Below, piece by piece: positions 8,885 through 14,191 of a DNA stretch of 18,035 nt. The notes under the pieces were generated by a model, which was not told the origin of the DNA, made no database searches, and saw only the letters and a list, made by a program, of their open reading frames with translations. Source of the DNA: Thioalkalivibrio nitratireducens (lineage in GTDB: Bacteria > Pseudomonadota > Gammaproteobacteria > Ectothiorhodospirales > Ectothiorhodospiraceae); NCBI GenBank assembly GCA_011390385.1, contig JAABSN010000062.1:1-18035 (forward strand). Direction: 5' to 3'. How positions within the stretch are numbered: position 1 is the stretch's first letter; the number at the start of each line of letters is the position of its first letter. Made by a program: the position numbers and the translations under genes.

Positions 8885-8920
8885 GCGTAGGGTGCCGTGA
8901 GGCGCAGCCGAACCGCACCG
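8885..8920 (+). repeat. Single palindromic unit related to the composite repeat
   Basis: It runs from GCGTAGGGTGCCGTGAGG to AACCGCACCG. It is the reverse complement of the second part of the composite repeat (about 2620-2655 and 7806-7842), so this unit also occurs alone. Its arms GGTGCnGT and ACCGCACC can form a hairpin. Confidence 0.7.
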
Positions 8921-8998
8921 TTGTCATACAGGCGAACCCTGGACCCCGTGCCACGAGCGGCTGCCGGGGCCAGGTAAGTGATTTTTGCGGCACCGGGG

Positions 8999-9027
8999 TT
9001 GACAGTGGAGGCTTAATATTAGAAGAT
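8999..9027 (+). promoter_or_regulatory. Candidate promoter of the small RNA
   Basis: TTGACA (8999-9004) is a perfect sigma-70 -35 hexamer. A weak -10, GAAGAT (9022-9027, three of six matches), is 17 bp away and would start transcription near 9034, at the foot of the predicted first stem. The same place also reads as a near sigma-54 site: GGCAC, then TTGA instead of TTGC, with the correct 10-bp GG spacing. The conserved -12 C is missing, so sigma-70 is preferred. Confidence 0.42.
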
Positions 9028-9033
9028 TCTCAT

Positions 9034-9128
9034 ACGGTGATTGCTTGCCCCCCCGCGGCGATCATCGTACTCCTCCATCCTCCTTTGGTGGTTTATTTGG
9101 CGCGGACTCCGGTTCGCGCCATTTTTTT
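9034..9128 (+). ncRNA. Candidate small RNA with C-rich loop and anti-Shine-Dalgarno motifs
   Basis: About 95 nt in three parts. A 10-bp stem pairs CGGTGATTGC (9035-9044) with GCGATCATCG (9058-9067), with two G-U pairs, closing a 13-nt loop with seven consecutive C. A linker (9068-9098) contains TCCTCC and ATCCTCCTTT, both complementary to GGAGG-type ribosome sites. A terminator hairpin (9099-9120) with a 7-T run ends it. No plus-strand gene lies upstream for 1.3 kb, so the terminator needs a transcript starting locally. It could be a trans-acting regulator that blocks translation, or a terminated leader of the kinase gene 195 bp on. An open frame crosses it but has no ribosome site or family resemblance. 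I do not recognise an RNA family. Confidence 0.6.
9099..9128 (+). terminator. Strong intrinsic terminator with UCCG tetraloop
   Basis: GGCGCGGAC pairs with GTTCGCGCC over 9 bp (one G-U), closed by a UCCG tetraloop of the stable UNCG class, followed by A and seven T. Read on the minus strand it has no T-run, so it serves plus-strand transcription only. Confidence 0.87.
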
Positions 9129-9322
9129 GCTGTGCAGATTGCGCAAGCAGGGGATGGCCGCGGGCCTTCGGCGCCGCGATGACGGTAAAGGCGTGGGTTC
9201 CGTTACCCAGCGCAACAAGGCCTCTGGCCGCGAGGTGTGACGTGGCGCGGCCGACGCTGGATTCGCCTCTCTTCGCGGATTCTGTTACCCCTAAGGGCTG
9301 ACCTGAGCCTGATCGACCAACA

Positions 9323-10801
9323 ATGCATTTTTCATTCAACAGCCTTCGCACCGCCGTGCTGGCCTTCGTCTTGCTCCCGCTGCTTGCAGTGCTGGTGGCA
9401 CTCGGCATGCTCGGCCTGCGCGAATTCGAGCGGCAGATGGAGTTGCGCATGCAGGAGGATATCGAACTGGTCGCGCGCTCCATTCGGCTGCCGATCTCGG
9501 CGGCCATTGCGAGGCGCGACGCGGCGAACGTGCAGCAGGCGCTTGATTCCGCCTTTCAGCTGGAACAGGTGTTCGGCGTTTACGTATACGATTCCAATGG
9601 TGAACTTGTCGCCACCAGCGGTCCGCGCAGCCCCTCACTGGAGCGCCGGCGCGAGGCGCGTCTGATCACTGCGACCGGCAGCCAGGGAGCCTTTGACGAG
9701 CGCCACGGTCGGGAAGTGTTTTCCTTCTTCCTGCCGCTCACCGACGCTGGTGGACGCATTGTCGGGCTATTGCAGACGACGCGTGACGTGACCCGTTTTC
9801 ACGCCTATATCGCACAGATGCGCTGGCAGGGCGGTGTGGCAATCGTCCTGCTCTCGTTGATCTTTCTGCTTGTGGTCCTGGTCGGGCACCACCGGGCTGT
9901 GGGTCGGCACGTCAGCCGGCTTGCCGGCGCCATGGAGAAAGTCGGTACCGGCGCCCGCGGCTTGCGGGTGCCGGAGCAGGGTCCACAGGAGTTGCGGCTG
10001 CTCGCCACGACAATGAACGAAATGCTCGAACGCCGCGAGGACTCGGAACGGGCGCTGGATGTGCAGCGCGCCCAGCGCGCGGAACTCGAGGAGGAACTGC
10101 GCCAGTCCGAAAAGCTGGCCGCGATCGGACAGCTCGCGGCCGGGGTGGCGCATGAACTGGGAACGCCACTCGGGGTCATTGCCGGACGTGCACAGCGCGC
10201 GCGCCGTGGTGTGCCCGAGGGTTCCCGCACCGCGGTCGAGATGGAAAGGCTGCTGGCCGAACTGGGCCGCGTCGAACACATCGTGCGTCAGCTGCTGAAC
10301 TTCGCGCGGCGCAATCCCCTGAACCGGCGCGAGATCGCTCTTCCATCATTGATGGCCGATGTCATTTCGCGGGTTCGCATCGGCGTACAGCGCCCGGAGA
10401 TCGAGATCCGGGTGACGCCGGGCGATGCCGCCGGAACGTTGGTCATCCAGGCGGATCCCGCCCGTCTCGAACAGGCGTTGGGCAACCTGCTGGAGAATGC
10501 GATCCACGCTGCGCGCAAGCGGGTCACGATCACCTGGCGCAGGATCGACGAGGACTCGCGCGAGATGCTGGAGATCACGGTGGCGGATGATGGACCGGGG
10601 ATCGCCGATGCGCACGTCGAGCACCTGTTCGAGCCTTTCTTCACCACCAAGCCAACCGGCGAGGGGACGGGTCTTGGTCTCGCCGTGGCGCATGTCGCGA
10701 TCGAGGACCATGGCGGCGACATCCGGCTGGACCGTGCCTGGCCGTCCGGTACCCGCTTCGTCATCACCCTGCCACTGCCCGAGGTCGGCGCCGATGAATG
10801 A
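9323..10801 (+). CDS. Sensor histidine kinase (NtrB/ZraS type)
   Basis: A 492-residue membrane kinase that should phosphorylate the regulator encoded next. Transmembrane helix 1 is about 11-32 and helix 2 about 170-190, enclosing a periplasmic sensor of some 135 residues with a PAS/CACHE-like VYDSNGELVATSG segment (88-100). A HAMP linker (about 191-240) and coiled coil lead to the dimerisation domain, whose phospho-acceptor is His277 in VAHELGTPL. The ATPase domain has the N-box NLLENAIHAA (388-397), G1 DDGPGI (422-427), F-box FEPFFTTK and G2 GTGLGL. All catalytic boxes are intact. There is no cytosolic PAS domain. ATG 9323 is fixed by an in-frame TGA about 27 nt upstream; the ribosome site is poor, suggesting low expression. 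The end overlaps the regulator start by 8 nt, implying coupled translation. The stimulus is unknown. Confidence 0.93.
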   Translation: MHFSFNSLRTAVLAFVLLPLLAVLVALGMLGLREFERQMELRMQEDIELVARSIRLPISAAIARRDAANVQQALDSAFQLEQVFGVYVYDSNGELVATSGPRSPSLERRREARLITATGSQGAFDERHGREVFSFFLPLTDAGGRIVGLLQTTRDVTRFHAYIAQMRWQGGVAIVLLSLIFLLVVLVGHHRAVGRHVSRLAGAMEKVGTGARGLRVPEQGPQELRLLATTMNEMLERREDSERALDVQRAQRAELEEELRQSEKLAAIGQLAAGVAHELGTPLGVIAGRAQRARRGVPEGSRTAVEMERLLAELGRVEHIVRQLLNFARRNPLNRREIALPSLMADVISRVRIGVQRPEIEIRVTPGDAAGTLVIQADPARLEQALGNLLENAIHAARKRVTITWRRIDEDSREMLEITVADDGPGIADAHVEHLFEPFFTTKPTGEGTGLGLAVAHVAIEDHGGDIRLDRAWPSGTRFVITLPLPEVGADE

Positions 10802-12194
10802 GTCCCTGCCGACGACCTGGCGCGATGCTCGTGATGGGGTGCTCGTGGTCGAGGACGATCCCGGACACCGTGAACTCCTGCGGGAGGAACTGACCGAGGC
10901 GGGATACGTCGTGACCGCCGTGGCCACGGCGGAAGAGGCGCTCGCGTTGCTGCAGGAGCATACATGCTCGCTCGTCATCAGCGACCTGCGCCTGCCGGGG
11001 GCGGACGGGTTCGCCGTCCTGGAGCAGACCCGGACGCTGGTTCCCGCGCCGGGGTTCATCATGCTGACCGGCTTCGGTACCATCGATCAGGCGGTCGCTG
11101 CGCTGAAGGCGGGGGCGGACGATTTCCTGACCAAGCCGATCGATCTCGAACATCTGCGCATCGCCGCTGATCGGGTACTGCAGACACGGCGGCTTCGCAA
11201 CGAGGTGCAGCAGTACCGGGAGGTGCTGCGAGATCAGGGGTTCCACGGCATGTTCGGCAGGAGCCCCGTGATGCTGCGCCTGTTCGACCTGATCCGGCGT
11301 ATCGCCCGGTCCGACGGCAGTGTGCTGATTACCGGGGAATCCGGTACAGGCAAGGAGCTGGTTGCCCGCGCGCTGCACGAGGAAAGCGCTCGCGCCGGCG
11401 GACCCTTCGTCGCGATCAATTGTGCCGGGATTCCGGAAACCCTGCTGGAATCGGAGCTGCTCGGACACGCGGCAGGTGCTTTCAGCGGCGCGCGCGGGGC
11501 GCGCAAGGGCCTGTTCCTCGAGGCCGATGGTGGCACGCTCTTCCTCGACGAGATCGGGGAGATGCCCGCATCGATGCAGACAAAACTGCTGCGCCTGCTG
11601 CAGGACGGGAAGGTGCGTCCCATCGGAGCCAACCAGGAAGCAGGTACCGATGTCCGGATCATTGCCGCCACCCACCGCGATGTTGCGGAACTGATGGCCG
11701 AAGGTCGATTCCGCGAGGACCTGTTCTTTCGCCTGGAGACCTTCCGCATCGAGGTGCCACCGCTGCGCGAGCGCGGGGAAGACATTGCGCAGCTGCTCGA
11801 TTTCTTCCTGCGCCGTCACGCGCTGAGCCGGGGGTCCCGACCGTGTACCCTGGCTCCTGATGCCCTGCGCCGCCTGCTGGGTTACCGTTTTCCGGGGAAT
11901 GTGCGCGAGCTGGCCGCCCTGGTGGAACGGGCAGCGACTCTGTCGAGAGGTGACGTCATCGGTCTTGACGATCTGCCGGAGCGGGTTCTGACCGACTCAT
12001 CGCTCGAGCATGCGGCCGCGAGCGCTCGTGTCGGCGCAACGCCACGCGACGAGGAGTGGGAGACCCTGCAGGAACTCGAGGCACGTTACATCAGACAGGT
12101 GCTGGCCTTTACCGACGGCAACAAGCAGCGTGCCGCACGCATCCTCGGCATCGGCCGCAAGACGTTGTATCGCAAGCTGGAAGAGAGTGTGTGA
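10794..12194 (+). CDS. Sigma-54-dependent response regulator (NtrC family)
   Basis: A 466-residue activator in three domains. The receiver (about 15-128) has the acidic pair near 20-22, phospho-acceptor Asp64 in ISDLRLPG and conserved Lys114. The AAA+ domain (about 152-385) has Walker A GESGTGKE (181-188), Walker B GGTLFLDE (246-253) and an arginine-rich RFREDLFFRL segment. The C-terminal Fis-type helix-turn-helix is at about 425-462 (NKQRAARILGIGRKTLYRKL). The sigma-54 contact loop reads GAFSGA (228-233) rather than the canonical GAFTGA, a conservative Thr-to-Ser change. It is translated from an ATG overlapping the kinase stop (ATGAATGA). It should activate promoters such as the one at 12316-12331 in front of the next gene. 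ZraR and NtrC are related, but without the signal no symbol is given. Confidence 0.94.
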   Translation: MNESLPTTWRDARDGVLVVEDDPGHRELLREELTEAGYVVTAVATAEEALALLQEHTCSLVISDLRLPGADGFAVLEQTRTLVPAPGFIMLTGFGTIDQAVAALKAGADDFLTKPIDLEHLRIAADRVLQTRRLRNEVQQYREVLRDQGFHGMFGRSPVMLRLFDLIRRIARSDGSVLITGESGTGKELVARALHEESARAGGPFVAINCAGIPETLLESELLGHAAGAFSGARGARKGLFLEADGGTLFLDEIGEMPASMQTKLLRLLQDGKVRPIGANQEAGTDVRIIAATHRDVAELMAEGRFREDLFFRLETFRIEVPPLRERGEDIAQLLDFFLRRHALSRGSRPCTLAPDALRRLLGYRFPGNVRELAALVERAATLSRGDVIGLDDLPERVLTDSSLEHAAASARVGATPRDEEWETLQELEARYIRQVLAFTDGNKQRAARILGIGRKTLYRKLEESV

Positions 12195-12234
12195 CCGATG
12201 GCGCCGTATCATTTTGACGCATGTGACGTGATGG

Positions 12235-12266
12235 CACGGCATGCGGGTTCGGCGATTCGCCGTGCA
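12235..12266. promoter_or_regulatory. Candidate upstream activator site
   Basis: GCACGGC (12235-12241) and GCCGTGC (12260-12266) form a perfect 7-bp inverted repeat. A second perfect palindrome, CGGCGA-T-TCGCCG (12251-12263), overlaps its right side. They lie 50-80 bp upstream of the sigma-54 promoter, where activators of this class bind. No T-run follows, so a terminator for the regulator gene is less likely. An A8 tract (about 12284-12292) lies between this site and the promoter and may bend the DNA. Confidence 0.5.
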
Positions 12267-12315
12267 ATCTTCACAACATACTGAAAAAAAACGGAATATC
12301 GCGTCTCCCCGGGTT

Positions 12316-12331
12316 TGGCATGGTTGCTGCA
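12316..12331 (+). promoter_or_regulatory. Sigma-54 promoter of the DUF4168 gene
   Basis: TGGCAT and CTGCA place GG (12317-12318) and GC (12329-12330) exactly 10 bp apart, the diagnostic spacing of -24/-12 promoters. Only the last base of TGGCAC and the first of TTGCA differ from consensus. Transcription would start near 12342, leaving a leader of about 36 nt before the ATG. The gene upstream encodes a sigma-54 activator. Confidence 0.8.
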
Positions 12332-12377
12332 CCCTTCAGCAGTGCTGATCCAGCAATTGAAAATGAAAGGAGACGTT

Positions 12378-12773
12378 ATGACGATTCGAAAGACCGTATC
12401 GACCTTGGCCCTCGCTGCAATGTTCGCCGCCGGCGGCTCTGCCTTTGCTCAGAGCGGTGGTGGCGCTGGCCAGGCGCCGGTGCCGGGTGAAAAGACACCG
12501 GCTACCGCGGCCATGACCGAACAGACGGTCGATGCGTTCGTCGATGCCTTTGTCGCGGTGCAGGAAATCCGCGAGGATTTCGCCGAACGTCTGCAGTCCG
12601 CGTCGGATGAGAGCGAGGCGCAGGCCATGCAGCAGGAGGCTCAGGCGGAGATGATTCAGGCCGTGGAGCAGTCGGGCATGAGCGTGCAGGAGTACAATGA
12701 TGTCGCGATGGCCCTGCAGAATGATCCCGAGTTGATGCAACAGGTGCAGGAAAGGGCGGCTGAACAGATGTAG
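12378..12773 (+). CDS. Secreted DUF4168-type protein
   Basis: A 131-residue protein with a classic Sec signal peptide (MTIRKTVSTLALAAMFAAGG, cleavage predicted after AFA at residue 24), so it is periplasmic or secreted. The mature part is acidic, Gln/Glu-rich and helical; FVAVQEIREDF, LQSASDESEAQAMQQEA and SVQEYNDVAMALQNDPEL match the DUF4168 pattern as I know it. Function is unknown. It has no Cys or His, which argues against the zinc binding seen in ZraP, the partner of the similarly arranged ZraSR system; it does contain seven methionines. The start is set by AAAGGAGA five nt before ATG 12378; a TTG further upstream lies inside the promoter and is rejected. The sigma-54 promoter and adjacent activator imply inducible expression. 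A strong terminator follows. Confidence 0.87.
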   Translation: MTIRKTVSTLALAAMFAAGGSAFAQSGGGAGQAPVPGEKTPATAAMTEQTVDAFVDAFVAVQEIREDFAERLQSASDESEAQAMQQEAQAEMIQAVEQSGMSVQEYNDVAMALQNDPELMQQVQERAAEQM

Positions 12774-12821
12774 CCCGGCATGATCCGGGTCCCGCATCGG
12801 GTTTCCCCTGATACGGGACGG

Positions 12822-12852
12822 GGCCGGTCCCCCGGGGGTCGGCCTTTTTTTT
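12822..12852 (+). terminator. Intrinsic terminator after the DUF4168 gene
   Basis: GGCCGGTCCC pairs with GGGGTCGGCC over about 10 bp (two G-U pairs) with a 3-nt loop, followed by eight T. It separates the stress circuit from the ribosomal protein operon. Confidence 0.88.
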
Positions 12853-12888
12853 GGCCCCCACTTTCTCATCCCTCTATCGTCGTTCGCC

Positions 12889-12917
12889 TTGAACCGCGGG
12901 CGAACGTCCGTTATGAT
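12889..12917 (+). promoter_or_regulatory. Sigma-70 promoter of rplM-rpsI
   Basis: TTGAAC (12889-12894) and TATGAT (12912-12917) are 17 bp apart, with four and five matches to the consensus hexamers. The start would be near 12924, about 35 nt before the rplM ATG. Confidence 0.78.
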
Positions 12918-12958
12918 TGCGCGCTTTCTGAAATAGCGCCGTATCCGGAGCAACAGGC

Positions 12959-13387
12959 ATGAAAACCATTAGCGCCAAGCCGGCCGAAGTCGTACGCGAC
13001 TGGTACCTCGTCGACGCCAGCGGCAAGACCCTCGGCCGCCTCGCGACCGAAATCGCACGCCGTCTTCGTGGCAAGCACAAGCCGATCTACACCCCGCATG
13101 TCGACACGGGCGATTACATCGTCGTCGTGAATGCGGAGAAAATCCATGTGACCGGCAACAAGGCGAACGACAAGATGTATTATCGCCATTCCGGCTACCC
13201 CGGTGGTCTGAAGCAGGCAAATTTCAGCCAGTTGATCGCGCGCGCGCCGGAACGGGTGCTGGAACACGCGGTGAAGGGCATGCTGCCGAAGAATCCGCTG
13301 GGACGCGCCATGTTCAAGAAGCTGAAGGTCTATGCGGGGACGGAACACCGTCACACCGCACAGCAGCCGCAGCCGCTCGAGATCTAG
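12959..13387 (+). CDS. rplM: 50S ribosomal protein L13
   Basis: A 142-residue protein, the same length as E. coli L13, with typical segments: [18 protein letters not shown] near the start, [37 protein letters not shown] and the [10 protein letters not shown] segment with KLKVYAG after it. It is an early-assembling protein of the large subunit that binds 23S rRNA. GGAG precedes the ATG at about 9 nt. A good sigma-70 promoter lies just upstream, and rpsI follows after 37 bp, the conserved bacterial operon order. Confidence 0.98.
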   Translation: MKTISAKPAEVVRDWYLVDASGKTLGRLATEIARRLRGKHKPIYTPHVDTGDYIVVVNAEKIHVTGNKANDKMYYRHSGYPGGLKQANFSQLIARAPERVLEHAVKGMLPKNPLGRAMFKKLKVYAGTEHRHTAQQPQPLEI

Positions 13388-13424
13388 CGCCGCTTACACC
13401 GTATACGTCAAGGAACACGCATTC

Positions 13425-13817
13425 ATGGCAACAAACCAGAATTATGGCACCGGCCGTCGCAAGACCGCCTCCGCCCGGGTTTTTCTGCGCCCCGGAAAGG
13501 GCGACATCGTCGTCAACGACAAGGCGCTGGATGAATATTTCGGCCGGAAAACGTCACGGATGGTCGTCCGCCAGCCACTCGAAACGGCAGACATGACCCG
13601 GAATTTCGACGTGATCGCCACCGTGAAGGGCGGTGGTGCCAACGGTCAGGCGGGTGCCATCCGTCTCGGGATTGCGCGCGCCCTGGTGCAGTATGACGAG
13701 GCGCTGCGCCCCCCCATGCGCCAGGCCGGATTCATGACCCGCGATGCCCGCGAAGTCGAGCGCAAGAAGGTCGGCCTCGCCAAGGCCCGTCGCGCAAAGC
13801 AGTTCTCGAAGCGCTGA
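13425..13817 (+). CDS. rpsI: 30S ribosomal protein S9
   Basis: A 130-residue protein, identical in length to E. coli S9. It has the N-terminal [18 protein letters not shown], the middle segment [19 protein letters not shown] and the basic tail ending QFSKR, whose terminal Lys-Arg reaches the P-site tRNA in the small subunit. ATG 13425 is preceded by AAGGA at 10 nt; in-frame codons upstream overlap rplM and are not S9-like. It is co-transcribed with rplM. Beyond the stop an 8-bp stem-loop without a T-run leads directly into a tRNA gene. Confidence 0.98.
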   Translation: MATNQNYGTGRRKTASARVFLRPGKGDIVVNDKALDEYFGRKTSRMVVRQPLETADMTRNFDVIATVKGGGANGQAGAIRLGIARALVQYDEALRPPMRQAGFMTRDAREVERKKVGLAKARRAKQFSKR

Positions 13818-13821
13818 GTTC

Positions 13822-13847
13822 CAGGCCCGGAGCATCATTCGGGCCTG
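13822..13847 (+). other. Stem-loop between rpsI and tRNA-Gln
   Basis: CAGGCCCG (13822-13829) and CGGGCCTG (13840-13847) form a perfect 8-bp stem with a 10-nt loop. No T-run follows and the tRNA starts 7 nt later. It may be a processing or stability element rather than a terminator. Confidence 0.55.
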
Positions 13848-13853
13848 TCGAAT

Positions 13854-13927
13854 TGGGGGATCGTCTAGCGGTAGGACTACGGACTCTGACTCCGTCAACC
13901 CAGGTTCGAATCCTGGTCCCCCAGCCA
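13854..13927 (+). tRNA. tRNA-Gln, anticodon CUG
   Basis: A 74-nt cloverleaf with encoded CCA. The acceptor stem is TGGGGGA/TCCCCCA with G73. The anticodon stem ACGGA/TCCGT encloses loop CTCTGAC, giving CUG, which reads CAG. The T-arm is CCAGG-TTCGAAT-CCTGG. The U1-A72 closing pair is typical of glutamine tRNAs. There is no promoter in the 36 bp after rpsI, so it is probably cut from the rplM-rpsI transcript. A rho-independent terminator follows within 35 nt. Confidence 0.95.
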
Positions 13928-14010
13928 TCAACGAAAGAGGCCCCCTTGTGGGGCCTTTTTCGTTGATGATTGAAGCGGCCCAGGGTTCGAACCTGGAAGG
14001 TTCGAGTGCG
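13910..14010 (+). repeat. tRNA-3'-end direct repeat, copy 1
   Basis: 101 bp repeated at 14078-14178 with one visible mismatch. It contains the last 18 nt of tRNA-Gln, the terminator hairpin, and a T-arm-like palindrome (CCAGGGTTCGAACCTGG) that is not part of a complete tRNA. Confidence 0.9.
13938..13960 (+). terminator. Terminator of tRNA-Gln / rplM operon
   Basis: AGGCCCC and GGGGCCT form a 7-bp stem with a 5-nt loop, followed by TTTT. Outer arms TCAACGAAA and TTTCGTTGA extend the hairpin to about 13928-13966. Confidence 0.85.
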
Positions 14011-14077
14011 GAGCGCAGCGGAGCCCCACGGTCGCGCGCAGCGTGGCCGCCCGAAGGGCGAGGCCGTAGGCCGAGTC

Positions 14078-14178
14078 ATCCTGGTCCCCCAGCCATCAAC
14101 GAAAGAGGCCCCCTTGTGGGGCCTTTTTCGTTGATGATTGAAGCGGCCCAGGGTTCGAACCTGGGAGGTTCGAGTGCG
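14078..14178 (+). repeat. tRNA-3'-end direct repeat, copy 2
   Basis: The second copy of 13910-14010, offset by exactly 168 bp. It starts with the tRNA-Gln 3' end (ATCCTGGTCCCCCAGCCA) but no tRNA body precedes it, only a GC-rich spacer (14011-14077) with small GCCC-GAA-GGGC and GGCC-type hairpins. It ends 13 bp before the stop of the minus-strand permease gene. Its hairpin at 14096-14134 could also act as a weak terminator for that gene. Confidence 0.88.
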
Positions 14179-14191
14179 CAGAGGTATGAAT

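Noticed and set aside
9038..9240. A GTG-started frame across the candidate RNA
   Set aside because: No Shine-Dalgarno sequence before the GTG, and the frame runs through a strong terminator; the RNA structure explains the sequence better.
9240..9262. A GG-N10-GC spacing (TGG, then GC) before the kinase gene
   Set aside because: Only the spacing matches; the flanking bases of both sigma-54 elements are wrong and such spacings are common in GC-rich DNA.
14078..14095. A second tRNA-Gln gene
   Set aside because: Only the 3' end is present; the preceding bases cannot form D- or anticodon arms.
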